This document shows, piece by piece, positions 45,850 to 57,946 of a DNA stretch of 64,000 nt (positions within the stretch are counted from its first letter, which is position 1; each line of letters begins with the position of its first letter). Source of the stretch: Spirodela intermedia (lineage: Eukaryota; Streptophyta; Magnoliopsida; Alismatales; Araceae); assembly GCA_902729315.2 (NCBI GenBank), contig LR746276.1:5210669-5274668 (forward strand). The letters run 5' to 3'. Below the pieces are notes generated by a model. That model made no database searches, had not been told where the DNA came from, and was given only the letters and a program-made list of their open reading frames with translations. The position numbers and the translations under genes were made by a program.

Positions 45850-46897
45850 GGAGTACGCAGGAGGACTGCGAGTGTAGGCAAATCTCTGCAAATTGAGGGG
45901 GAAGAGGGAAGAAAAGAGGGGGGATTTGGAAGAGAAGACGAGGGAGGATCGATTTTAAGGCGGAAGGTTTTCCTTTTCTGGCTGGAGTCCTACTTGCCCG
46001 TCTCTGGATCGCTGGAGGAGGCGGAGGTCTCCGGGCTGCAGCTGCTGTGGAGATCTCGCAGCTCTTCTGACAGAAGGGGAAGGTGCGTTGACGTTGCTTT
46101 TCCTTTGGTGAATTTGAGCTGCGGATTGGTGCTTGTGAGGTCTTGCGCCGGCTCCCTTGACCTCGCCTTCTCTGTTCAAGAAACGGGGTGCGGGATCGGT
46201 TTCTCCCTTGATTTATTGGTCTTGTTCTGTGTGTGTGTGTGTGTTTTTTTTTTGTGTCGTAACGGGCTTGCCAGCAGAATCGGCCAGCTCGAGGTCGTGA
46301 GATTGGTCGCGGTTTTTGAAGGAGGGATCTGGCTGGTGCTTGCTGCCGTTTCCGCTGACTGGATTAACATACGGTGGGCCGGGTTTGGATAACGCTGGGA
46401 GAAGCAAATGCAGGTCCTGGGTCTTCGTCGTGGTCGGTAGCATAGGTTCTTCGTTTTGTTCCCCTCTGGGTTTAACCCTGCTAATCTGGTAGGCGAAACT
46501 TTCTGTTAATTATATGTTTCTTCGTCATGATGACGATTTCGCGTTCTGTGCAACACTTGGAGAGGTAACAAAAAAAAAAAGTTTCTCTCGGATTTGACCG
46601 CTCAGGTGCATGGGGAAATTAGGCCGGTATCCTGGGTGAAATTCTGATATTTTCAAGTATTTCTTCATTCAATGTTTGTTGCTGAGGAATTGATCCCTGG
46701 AATTCTCTTGCCATAAAATCCGCTGATGCGATTCTTTTCACCTCCCCAATTTTCCGTCGTACCTTGGGATATTTCTATATCGTTCTTTGATCATCTGCAT
46801 GGAAGTTTCTGTCATAACTTTAATTGATTCTTCATTTTATTACAGGTATCAGCGGCGGTCTGAGATCTAAAATCTGGTTTTGCCTTTCGAAGATATA
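45850..46897 (+). other. 5' leader with leader intron of the Sec14-like gene
   Basis: A purine-rich start near 45880-45960 passes into a GC-rich exon that probably ends at 46488 (CTAATCTG then GTAGGC). The acceptor TTTTATTACAG at 46845 opens the exon that carries the start codon at 46898. A GT repeat (46227-46244) followed by a T run lies in the leader. A 180-codon open frame (45844-46392) exists here but has no recognised similarity, so I treat it as untranslated. Confidence 0.5.
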
Positions 46898-49800
46898 ATG
46901 TCAGGTAGAATTTTCTGGCCTTCCCTTCCTTTACATTCCATTGAAGATTCTCTCAGAAACCATGCCTTTAGAAGACCGTAGACGATATGCTGCTGTTGGA
47001 AGCTGTAGGTTGTATTAATTGTCGCCACGTCAAAAGGCATCATTGTTGTTGTGAAATTTATTTTAGAGGTTGCAACATGATCTTTTGTTTTTACTTTCTG
47101 ACCCTCGATATTTTGTTTCCTCTGCCCAGTTTCCCATGATGAGATTCCGGGATGTTCTATCTCTCTTGATGAGAGGCGGGAGCGGAAATCAGATGTGGAG
47201 AATTCAGAAGATGAGAGGAGAAGGACGAAAATTGGATCTCTCAAGAAAAAGGCTTTAAATGCCTCTTCCAAGCTAACCTGCTCGCTTAAGAAACGGGGGA
47301 AGAGAAAGGTTGACTACAGGTTTCCTTCGGTTCCAATAGAGGATGTACGTGATGCAGACGAGGAAAAAGCTGTATATGCATTTCGGCAGGAGCTTATATC
47401 GAAGGAATTATTGCCTGACCGACATGATGACTATCACACAATGCTCAGGCTAGTTACCTAATCTCATCTCAAACGTTCTTGGAATTCAGCGTTCCCGTCT
47501 TTGGAGAAGAGTTTTTCTACATTGTCAGAAGGGTTTACAATTCCAGAATAGAACAATACCACTTCCTGATGAAAACCGGGCAAAAACATGAAATATGTTA
47601 TTTGCTGACTTATAACAATTAAATTCAATATTTCTGTCTGCTCGGATTCCCAAAATACAGATGGTTGTCATCTTATTCCCGTGGCCATATTTTGGCCTTT
47701 TTTAGCTGTCATGTTTTGTTTATTTGTAGTTTCAGGTTCTTGAGATCTATGAAGACTGACTACAATAAGTTATGTCTGAACCTTCCTTGTCTTGTTGCCA
47801 ATTTATTTTCTTTTTTTTTTCAGATTTTTGAAAGCTAGAAAGTTTGACTTCGAGAAGGCAGTTCATATGTGGTCGGACATGTTGAAGTGGAGAAAAGAAT
47901 TTGGGACAGATACTATATTAGAGGTACGGCAACTACTCTCATAAACCAAAAGGAACATTTTTTTAATGTTTTAACGATGGGAGATTTGTTTCGGTTATAG
48001 ATAACCAGGCATCATATTTCATGTCATCATTAACGGATCAAATGTAAACTAGTCTCCACAAGAAGTTTATGTATAAATTCGATATCCGACTCAATTCTTT
48101 AGTTGTACAATTTGTAACTTATTTTTTCCTGATTTTCTCTCAAATTACAGACTTAATTCTTCACTTGGCATTTATTTTTTCTTGATCTTTTTCTCTTTTT
48201 GGCAATAAATATTGTTCTTAGTGGTTTCTATAGCATCATTTTGTATGAAAGAACTGAATTGCATGTGCTGGCGTATAACAAGGGGTGAATCAGTTGCGAG
48301 ATTTAGGAGTCAATAGTATGAGTTGGGATCAAGACAGATGTCCAAGAACAAGTAAAACATGTGTTATTTAGTCTGTCAGGGGGTTTCCTTCATAGAGGGG
48401 CACTCAAGTCGTCTCATGACAAATACAAAAAGAAAACAAGGACAAGAATGTACTCTTTCCTTTTGAAATCAGATCGTGGTGTCCCTTCCATGACCTAATT
48501 TCGAGATAGATCGTCAATTTTGGAGCATCCTATAGAGGAATTTGCGTAGTTATTCCCCCGTAGATAGAATTCGTGACTTTCTGGTGTGAATTCTACCTTC
48601 TGTCATTTTCCAAGATAGAGAAAGGATCAATGCGTCTTCACCGTCTACAAGTGTTGTGCTAGTGGCTCAACGTTCTATATAGGAGACAAGGTGAGCGCAC
48701 TCAATGCAGCTATTGAACTGCGCAACGCATAATGGAGATTGGGAAGGAGAGGAGCAGTGATTGGCCCATTTTCTCTCATCTTCGTGGCATCGAACTACGA
48801 AGAAAAACTCAGACCAGAAAGCTGACGGTGGAATCCTAGCCAAAGCATGCTCAGATACGGTCTTTGAGATTGAGAAAAGAACACCACATTGACTAAGAAA
48901 AAAATGGATTATACAGTCAACTCTTAGTAGGGCATAGCTATTATTCTAACACGTCGGCTAAGAAAAAAAATGCATTTATGGACTTAGATGACACTACTGA
49001 GTTAATAACAGATTAATTCCATACCAAAAGATTTGGGATAAAATCCCTGAGACGTATATACGAGCTGACTGTACAATCCCAAAAAAAAAAGAAAAAAAAG
49101 AAAAAAGAAAACAGTTTTTATGTACAATTTTGTTTATTTATAGTTTGGAAATACTTTCAGAACAAGTTGAATTGTCTACTTTATAGGAAATACCTGTCCT
49201 AATAGTCACCTTTACAAAAACGCTCTTTTAGATACATACAGAACTTACTCTATCAGTGCATACCATCTCAATGAATATTTATTGGATTTAATTCTAGGAC
49301 TTCGAGTTTGAGGAACTGGATGAAGTTTTGCACTACTATCCCCATGGTTATCATGGCGTTGACAAAGAGGGAAGACCTGTATACATCGAGAGGCTGGGGA
49401 GGGTTGAGCCTAACAAGCTCATGCACATTACTTCAGTGGAGCGTTACATCAAATATCATGTACAGGAGTTCGAGCGAGCCTTCTGCGAAAAGTTTCCCGC
49501 ATGTTCTATTGCAGCGAAGAGACACATCGGCTCCACAACGACAATACTCGATGTTCATGGCGTGGTATGTTGCTGAGATCTTCTTCACCGCGAATCATTC
49601 TATTTTGCTTCTAAATGGCATTTCATTTTTATTTATTTATTTTATTTTTGGAAATCGTAGGGCCTGAAAAATTTCAGCAAGACGGCCAGAGATCTTCTAC
49701 TAACGATGCAGAAGATAGACTCCGATTACTACCCTGAGGTACACCTCATAGATACCTGATTTCTGATGGTCAGCATTCGTCAAATGTTCATTGCATAATT

Positions 49801-51666
49801 GGTCGCTGCACGATCTCAGACACTTCATCAGATGTTCATTGTCAACGCTGGGCATGGCTTCAAGCTGCTCTGGAACACAGTCAAGAGCTTCCTTGATCCC
49901 AAGACGACATCAAAGATACATGTAAGTGCATCGCTTATTTATCTTCGATTTTCTTTCTGTTTGGCAAAGTGGCCGGATCTGATGACGAGTTAGACAACTC
50001 ACAGGTCCTGGGTACCCGATTCCAGAGTAGACTCCTTGAATCCATTGACTCCAGGTTTGTGTGATTCTTTGTGCGAGGATCACCGCCGTACATCAGTGTT
50101 GACTTATGGGTGTGATTGCCAAATTTCTGTCCTTCAGACAGCTGCCAGATTTCTTGGGGGGTTCGTGCACATGCTCTGCCGGCGGATGTCTTCGGTCTGA
50201 TAAAGGACCCTGGAATGATCCTGAGATAATAAAGGTATTTCCCTTTCGAGGCTTAAGCAAGTGGGGAACATGGGTCTTTACTTTTCTTTTTTTTCCTGGT
50301 TTGCGTTGACCAATGTATGCATGCCATCTGCCAGCTCGTACGTAATGCCGAGATGTATGTGAGGGAAATCAGGAGATTATCCGATGGAGAGCTGGTCGTT
50401 GACTCTGATCGGCCACGCCCATTGAAGGTAGGGTTTTGGACCCTCACTGCGCCGATTATCTTGATGATGGGTTATAACTCGTTGACTCTTTGGATATCAG
50501 GGAAGAGTCGCCGACACGTCAATGGCAGAGTCGGGGTCGGATGCTGACGATTTCGGCTCGCCGTTGGCGTCAAAGTCAACGGAATCCTCCCGACTGGCAC
50601 CGGTTCATGAAGAGGTGGGTTCCTTAATTACGACTTTTTTTTACATAAAATCGGATTTAATATGAATTGACTTTCATTTTGTTTCCCAAATTTGCATCAT
50701 TTTTTGATATCTTCTGGTGGAACAAATTATCTTTTTTGGGTAATTTGTTGTTACTTATAATTGGGCCACATTCAACATCTCTGCTTTCCATGTATGCAGG
50801 CCAAGCCGACCGATTCAGCTTCTTCTTATAGCTGCTGCGACAACCTTTCTGTCGTGGTAGATAAAGCCGTGGACTGCGGGCGAAGAGGCTCGCGACCCGC
50901 TGCTACGCCCTCGATCGGACTTCGAAACCGCCGTCTTTCCTCTGCCATTAGTGAGCTCGGTTCTCGTGGTAACAACCAGTGCTAACTTACCTTAATTTTT
51001 TTCTCTCTCTAATCTCTCTCTAACCTTCAGCAGCCGAAGTCGGGAACAAGACGGAGGAGGAAGGGGGGGAGATGAGCGTGCGGTCCATTGCGAGCTCTCT
51101 GGTGGCGTTTCTGGTCAAGCTGCTGTCCTTCTTCCGGGAGGTGGCCTGTGGACTGGAGCGGAGGCTGGCGAACGTGGACCCACCTGAGAGGCCGCCGCCT
51201 CCTCCATCGGAAGCCACTGCCGCCATCGAGGGGGGCGGGCACCTTGGGCCCTGCCTGGAGGAGCGGCTCCGTCGTCTGGAGGTGATGTGCCAGGAGATCA
51301 GCAGCAAGCCAGCTCAGATACCAGAGGAGAAGGACCGGGTGCTCCTGGACTCGTGGGACCGGATCAAGTCCATCGAGTTTGACCTCGAGAAGACAAAGAA
51401 GGTGTGTACCCGTTGTTAAAAGTCGACGCTTATAACAGAAACAGAGCAGAAGTCAATGGAAGGCTTTTCCCTTGTTTTGTGGCAGGTACTGCAGGCGGCA
51501 GTTATCACGCAGTCGGAGATCACGGACTCGCTGGAATTGGCCCAGAAGTCAAAGGTATATATATACCTCTCTCTCTATCTATCGCTATCTCTACCCTCCG
51601 GTCGGTTGAGAATGTCTGTTGACCGGTCACCTTGTGTGTGGTTCCCTGTAGAGAAATGCCCGTTGA
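46898..51666 (+). CDS. SFH13: Sec14-like phosphatidylinositol/phosphatidylcholine transfer protein (SFH13 type)
   Basis: Fourteen coding exons: 46898-46904, 47130-47448, 47824-47923, 49298-49564, 49661-49738, 49820-49921, 50005-50054, 50138-50234, 50335-50427, 50501-50614, 50800-50950, 51031-51401, 51486-51554 and 51652-51666. They give 610 residues. MSG is encoded across the first splice, matching the family start. [19 protein letters not shown] and [13 protein letters not shown] precede the CRAL-TRIO N-terminal helices (about 70-135). The lipid-binding CRAL-TRIO domain spans about 155-330: [63 protein letters not shown] and [10 protein letters not shown]. The C-terminus has a hydrophobic [13 protein letters not shown] stretch and a coiled coil ([14 protein letters not shown]). 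Such proteins present phosphatidylinositol to kinases at membranes. The intron after exon 2 has a GC donor (CAG then GCTAGT). Exon 12 has a tandem acceptor. The terminal coding exon is only 15 bases. Confidence 0.9.
47924..49297 (+). other. Long intron 3 of the Sec14-like gene
   Basis: About 1.4 kb, AT-rich, with A-rich runs near 49080-49110. The middle (48240-48950) reads like unique sequence of different composition and may be an old insertion, but I recognised no transposon protein or terminal repeats. Confidence 0.45.
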
Positions 51667-52350
51667 CGAGGAGTAAATGGCGGCGGCCGGCTGCGCCTTG
51701 GACGGAGTCAAGTCGGGGACACTTACCGCAAGACACTTACTTGATCTCATAACGGCCTCTTTTTCTAATCGTTGACTCAGGAAGCCTGTCCTGACGTCGT
51801 GCACGGAGACAGCAGCCGCCGGGGAGTTCTCTTGTCGGGATCTAACACCATGAGAGAGAAGAAAGGAGAGAGAGAGGAGATGAAAGCGGGCAAGTGTATA
51901 TGTTCCCTCGGCCTGATGGGTGTAATTTTTTGTCCTTTTTCGGGCTAATCTTTGTTTATTGGGAGAGAGGCGTTGATTTCTCCGATGCGGCGAATTCTTT
52001 CTCATAAAAGAAGTTTCGGATGTGAGTCCGAATTCTCTCTCTCTATATATATAGATATATAGATATATAGATAGCTATATATATATATATATATATCTCT
52101 ATCTGCGTGGTCGATTAATGGAAAGGAATGGGATGAAGTTTATTGGGCTGATGTTAGTTTGGCCCATCATGGATCGCTGAAGATGATCAGCGTTGGCCGA
52201 ATGCGTAAATCCGAAATCGACGGTTCAGGTTGCATCGGGAACGGTCTCCGCGGACTCGTAAACGGATTTTATTCTTGTTCCGTTCAATTACACCGCGGTG
52301 AAATCTGTTTTGCTCTCTCTCTCTCTCTCTCTGGCTAGGAGAAGAGGGCA
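51667..52350. other. Intergenic region and promoter of the ARID-HMG gene
   Basis: Holds the 3' end of the Sec14-like transcript, a TA/TATC microsatellite (about 52036-52105), TTATTGGGCTGA and TTTGGCCCATCA (site II-like, 52140-52170) and a CT run (52313-52332) in the leader immediately before the ATG at 52351. Confidence 0.5.
52036..52105. repeat. TA / GATATA microsatellite
   Basis: Alternating TA with ATAGATATA units, flanked by CT runs, between the Sec14-like and ARID-HMG genes. Confidence 0.9.
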
Positions 52351-55300
52351 ATGGCCGAGGTGGCGAGGGCAGCAGGCTCGCCGGCGCCGGCCGCCGGAGC
52401 AGAGGAGGTAGCGCCGTCATGGTATGGCGCTGAGTCCGGCTACCCTCCGCCGGAGGCCGCGTACAATGAGGTCGTCGAGAACGTAGGGCTCTTCGTGGAG
52501 ACGCTCGAGCGGCTGCACCGGCAGATGGGAACTAAGTTCATGTACGTAGTAGGGTTCCCTCCGATCCCTCAAGGCTCTTCTTCTCCTTCTCTGTCGTGCC
52601 CTTGGATTCCATGAACGAGTTGTCTTCTCCTCGGACTTGGAATGATGTCGCAGAGAGAAGACGTCATTCCTCGGACTCCCTTACGGCGGGAAGTTGATTG
52701 ATCGCCTCCCACTAGAGCGGAGTGTCTTCCGGCTGGGAGGCCCACGAGGAATTAGGAAATGCCGTAAGGCTGTTGCTTATTTCCTTGACGGCATTCCTCG
52801 ACCAATGATGAAAAAACTAGTATAGTTGATGTAGGTGGAGCCGTCACTACCGAGGTTTTTCTTAGGGTTTTGACCCTTTGCAAATTATTGCCACTGCTTA
52901 TTTGCTCTATATTACTTTCAATTTTCCTTTATTATTTGGGTTAGGACGTGGGATACTATCCTGATGGTAGCCCTTCCTTCTCTAGTCGCTTAGTGTGGAA
53001 TTGTGACGAGTGGAATATTTGAAATCCACTTACGGTAAATGACTACATCACCTTATTTACTGGTTGACTTAGATTATCATTGGGAGCAGCGTGGACAGTT
53101 TTGTCTCTTTCTCGTGGATTTTGTTTATACGCTGTTTCTTTTGAATAATACCCTAATTTAAGGACTAAATTCATCATCTGTCAATAATGATCCGGTTTAT
53201 AGATAGCCTGTGATCAGAATACAATGCCTGGCTCAGTTTGCCATTAGAGTTCTCTGAAGGCCAAGCCAGTCCAGTATAGTTATCACAGGCTAAGGTGTTA
53301 CACTCAAAACCCACACCAGATTAAGGTGTGGGTGTTGAGTGTCTCTGGCTTATGGATAAATCAGAAATCCCATGCAGCGCCAAGTGAGCCATGCTTTAGT
53401 AGAATTCATGAATGGCTGGGAAACAAGCTTGATGCATCAGGACAATGAGGTTTTGAGGCCATCGTGTCACAGTGGAAAGATGTGGGGATTCTTCGGATTT
53501 CTGCATTCTTGTTTTAGAGTCAAAGGAAAGCATATAAAAGATAACTAAGCTATTTATATATTTTATGACATGTAATTCTCTAATGCTTTTCAGAAAGGCG
53601 CTCAAAATAAAAATATAAGGTGGAACAAATGAATAGAGAAATATATGAGAAGACAATGAAAGGCCACATGTGAAGTAAATCCACCTAGAGAGATGGCAGG
53701 GTTCGTATTATTGGATAGTTTGGTGCTAGCTTGTGCCGTTTCAAATGCTACTAGGGGGGCATTTTTGAGAAATGTGGTCATCACTTTTTTTCAGGTTTAT
53801 AGAAGAAAAACAAGACGACTAAAAAGGGGCTTTATGGAGGAAACTAAGAATGATACGAAATTAGGCATGATTAACTTAATTATTTCCATGATTGAGTGGA
53901 AGGGGAGAATAATTTTTTTTCTTTAACAAAATCATGTGGAATCTAGTGGAATGCTGACCACCTTCAATCATTGGGCGTAGTGGTCCTTCTGTGTTGTCTG
54001 TTTCACCACCCGTGCTTGTATTAGATGTTGACTCCAATACCCCTATCTGTGTATGGGTGTCATTATCCACTTAATGAGGTCTTATTACTTTCTAAGCATA
54101 ATTAGGATGTGATTGTCACTTCTAACTTTATATGTAATGCTATCCTGCGGGTGGGCAGTGTCATCTCATAAAAGGGGAAAAGAAGACAACCCCATTAAAG
54201 AAGCTTCCCTGTTCTTCTCTAGAGTAGGTAATTTTAGATTCTCAGATCAGGTTTTGACACTATTAAAACATTAGACACATGCTGGTCTATCGAGTTTGGA
54301 AATCGTCATCTTCATTAATGGTGAATATTCTGCTTTGGAGATCTGGTGGTAGGCTATCGATCAGCAACTGTGCTGAATGTGAATGGATGGTATCCACTTT
54401 ATTTGCAGTTTTGTGGATGGAGTATCTGTGGAGTATTTGTTCCTTGGACGTCGTTTCTCACCCACTCTTCATTCATAGAATGTACTCATTTAAACCCCAT
54501 GATAACTTTATTGTCTGGCTTTTTTTAAGTGCACATATCTTCTTAGGCCCACTTGGCTGCCTTTTTTTTAAGTATACATATTTCCTAGGGTCTACATTGC
54601 TTAGAGGGTCGAATGAAGGCTGATAGTACATGGGTTGAGGGTTTTCGGTATTTTGAGAAGCTACATTTGAGAGGCTATGCTTCTTCAATTAGTGACATTT
54701 TGAAGGTCATAGGTGATATCAATTAGTGATATCCTGTTAGAAGAAAAAAGTCAGTCTCCAAGACTATACAGATAACATCAATTAGTGCCGTAAGTCCATT
54801 TTCTAGAATTTTGGAATAAATTTCCTTTCAAGGATTTTTTTTTCCCAAATAAAATAACGAAGCTTCGATTTTCCTCGTGTACATAAATATTACACCTTAG
54901 TTGTTGTCCTCTCGAAAATAACAAAGGATAAAGAAATGTACCTTTGGTAAAGTCAGTTTAAATGCCAAATACGAGTAGTCTCTGTATTTCAGAGTCTAAC
55001 TGGGGCTAATCTGCCCATGGGCAGTTAGGTTTTTCGTATTATTGCCATCTAGCGTACCATGTTAGTCAAACCTTGTCTTGGGTATAAAATTATGAAAATC
55101 TCTATGCAATGAGATGTCTGGCCGATGCTACTCTTAATTGCATAGTTGTAAATTTACATTTTCATTCTGTTGCAGGGTGCCCAGAATTGGTGGAAAGGCT
55201 CTTGATCTGCATCGCCTTTTTGTGGAGGTAACTTTACGTGGTGGTCTCGAGAAGGTATACCAGAACCTGCTGGTTTCTTTATTTCACATTTCCGTACATA

Positions 55301-57946
55301 GTGTTAAAGATTTTAACTTTGCTGCCAGGAAGTGGATTGCCATTTGCCTCCATGTTTTGTTTCTAAAGGCAGACATTCTCTGATTTAAAGGGATATTTCT
55401 GAACAATTTGCTTTCATTTAAACCTGGATTTTTTTTTGGTTCCTGCTCGCATTTGGATTTGATTTGGGCCTAGAAAATATTATGTATTTTCTGGTTCTAA
55501 ATCCCTTATCCTACAGGTGAATAACCTCTCGCCAGAGCAACTCGTTCTGATTATGAGTCCCTTATCCAGTGTTCAAAAACTTTATAATTTGTGTAGATTC
55601 TCTTATTAGGTTTGTAACTGTATAAGGAAGTGACTAATGTGTCCCAGATTATGATTATGGTGGTAACTTGCAACTCCTAAAGTACGAAAACCTAGAAGAG
55701 TTTATCATCACATAATATTGGCAGATTATAACTTGTAGAGATGTTTGAGACTAAATATGATAAGTCAACAACCCTCAACAGGGTCTCATGAAATTCGGAG
55801 GCTCAGTGGAGGAATATGAAGCAGGAAGAAACTCAGGCGTTGGTTCTCTGCTGCATTCTAGTCTAATTTGTTCCGAAAAGGGAACCTGTAGCATGGGGTA
55901 TAGGTTGGAGTTGGATTAAGAATAATTTCAGCATGGAAGCAGCTGATCTACGTGGTCTCTTCACTGAGGCAGAAACTAGAGCAGTGCCGTCTTTGGGGAG
56001 AAATAGAGTTCTGGAGCAAACGGCTTTCCACCTTGCATTACCAGGTTGTTGTGGAGGAGGACACAATGGCAATATTGAAGGAATTTTAGGAACATTCATG
56101 GTGATCGATGAATTCCATTGATTTTCACATCTTTTCTGTCTCTGGGCGTTAGAACTCCAGCTGCAGGTTTTCCCCCACACCAGGAAAACCTCTCCAGAGC
56201 TGGCATCCTATAGAGCATTTTTTGTTTTAAATATCATGCAAAGAGATTCTATGCAGTTGCCCATCTTTTCTCTTTATCATTCATTCCAGCAGACAAGATC
56301 AGCACAGGTTTACATTTGTCAATCTCATGGTAAGTAAGATTTTGGATGCTGGTTTCAATTCAAATCCCAAAGGTGATAAAAAGTTTGAAAAACGATGCTT
56401 CCAAATCAGGAGTATGTATACGACAATTTGTAAGAAGAGAGATGAAACGACAAACTTTCTAATGATTTTATCAGTTGTGTCACAGCTTATAATTAAGCAA
56501 TAGGATCATCTTTAAGCTCATAAGTTGCCTGCTTTTTTTGGTCTCAGGTTATCAAGGAGAGGAAGTGGAGGGATGTTATCGCCATGTTCAATTTTCCATC
56601 AACAATCACTAGTGCATCTTATGTGCTCAGGAAGTATTATATTTCCTTGCTTCGCGTCTATGAACAAGTTTATTTCTTCCGAAACAAAGCTTCTGATTCT
56701 TCATTGAGTGGTACTTTTCTTAACTTCACTCCAAACAAAGTCCTCAGAATTTTTTTTCCACCGATCAATATTTACTAATTGTCCTTTTTTGCATCTTTCA
56801 TTTCATCAGTAGCACCACCATCTCAAGAGTCCAGGGTACCATCTCAGGTGAAAGGAATCGAGAGACACTCTCCACACCGTATGTTTTAGTTTTCTCCCCT
56901 CATTCACTTTGATCGCTGTCTTTCCGAGAAAGGCAATTATTTTCGATTCAGTGAGTCTCATACATTGTTGACATCAAGAACATCCCTCTAATCTGATGTT
57001 AATCGTAAAGAAAAGACGCTTACCCAGGATTATACTGGAATTAACTGCACCCCCATTCACAATTTACTTCGCCTAGTAGAAGCTACAGGCTAAAAGAAGT
57101 AAACCCAAAGGATATGAATACGTCTTTCCTTCTCCGATATCAATTTCAATGGCCGATTCATGAGCTTTGTCATTCTCTCCAGCAGCAGGTTCTTCTTTGC
57201 AAGATGGTTCTTCAGTGATTGGGCAGATCACTGGAAAATTTGACCATGGGTATCTAGTGACGGCAAATCTCGGCTCGGAGCAGCTGGTGGGAGTTCTTTA
57301 TCACGTCCCTCGTGAACTTCCGGACCAGAACCCATCATACCTCAGCGCTTGCTTCCATAGTAGGAAAAGGTCTAGGAAGATGATGAAGGACCCCTTTCGC
57401 CCTAAATCAAACAGAAGCGGGTACAACTTTTTCTTTGCAGAGCAGTATGCGAAGCTGAAGCCTCAGCATTCCGGTGAAGAAAGTGCCATCACAAAACAGA
57501 TTGGTCACTTGTGGAACCAGCTCACCACGACAGAGAAGGAGGTACGGTGTGATCCCTCAAAGCATCTTCTTGGGCGTTTGAAATCTTATATATAATCTTG
57601 CTTTGTGCAAGATAAGAACAATGATGCCCATTCGCTTTAATTTTCAATTTAGTCTTGATAATCTGACTCTGGTGTGGCATGAATCATGTAGATTAGCTTT
57701 CATTTTTAATACCATCCTAATATTCAACTCTTGTGGTATGAATCTTTAGCTTTGCCTTTGGATTAGGTCTTAGTAATGTCTTCGCTGTGGCATCAATGAT
57801 CCACATTGACAGCTCTATTCCTCAATTTAATTTCCATATTTGGACATCCGATGTAGGTTTACCAGGAGAAAGGAATGAGAGACAAGGAGCGATATCTGTC
57901 TGAGATGATGGAGTACAGAAAGTCAAACGCTCCGCAGCCCAGCTGA
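52351..57946 (+). CDS. ARID and HMG-box DNA-binding protein (plant ARID-HMG family)
   Basis: Six exons: 52351-52541, 55176-55254, 56548-56710, 56810-56878, 57183-57541 and 57857-57946. They give 316 residues. Residues about 36-130 are the ARID domain: ETLERLHRQMGTKFMVPRIG, GKALDLHRLFVEVTLRGGLE, KERKWRDVIAMFNFP and SASYVLRKYYISLLRVYEQV. Residues 178-210 hold the family block GKFDHGYLVTANLGSEQLVG. A basic stretch (SRKRSRKMMK) precedes the HMG box at about 237-305: RPKSNRSGYNFFFAEQYAKL, IGHLWNQLTTTEKEVYQEKG and MRDKERYLSEMMEY. ARID binds AT-rich DNA and the HMG box bends DNA, so this is a nuclear architectural factor. Arabidopsis relatives are HMGB9, HMGB10 and HMGB15; I cannot say which is orthologous. 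The protein ends soon after the HMG box, without the long acidic tail of HMGB15. Exon 5 has a triple NAG acceptor. Confidence 0.92.
52542..55175 (+). other. Intron 1 of the ARID-HMG gene (2.6 kb)
   Basis: Splits the codon for Met64. It contains a cluster of inverted repeats (52640-52800) and a near-perfect hairpin (53300-53342). The rest is AT-rich without recognised genes. Confidence 0.6.
53300..53342. repeat. Near-perfect hairpin, 18-bp stem and 7-base loop
   Basis: The arm at 53300-53317 (starting ACACTCAAAACC) pairs with 53325-53342 (ending GTTGAGTGT) at 17 of 18 positions across the loop AGATTAA. It lies in intron 1 of the ARID-HMG gene. Confidence 0.85.

Noticed and set aside
45844-46392. 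182-codon plus-strand open frame
   Set aside because: It has no recognised domain and low-complexity Val/Leu/Cys composition. It lies in the probable untranslated leader of the Sec14-like gene just before a leader intron.
24392-51666. Idea of a phosphate/phosphoinositide gene cluster (two PHR1-like factors, phosphatase, lipid-transfer protein)
   Set aside because: The genes have different orientations and separate promoters, and belong to families not known to act together. Proximity alone does not support a functional cluster.
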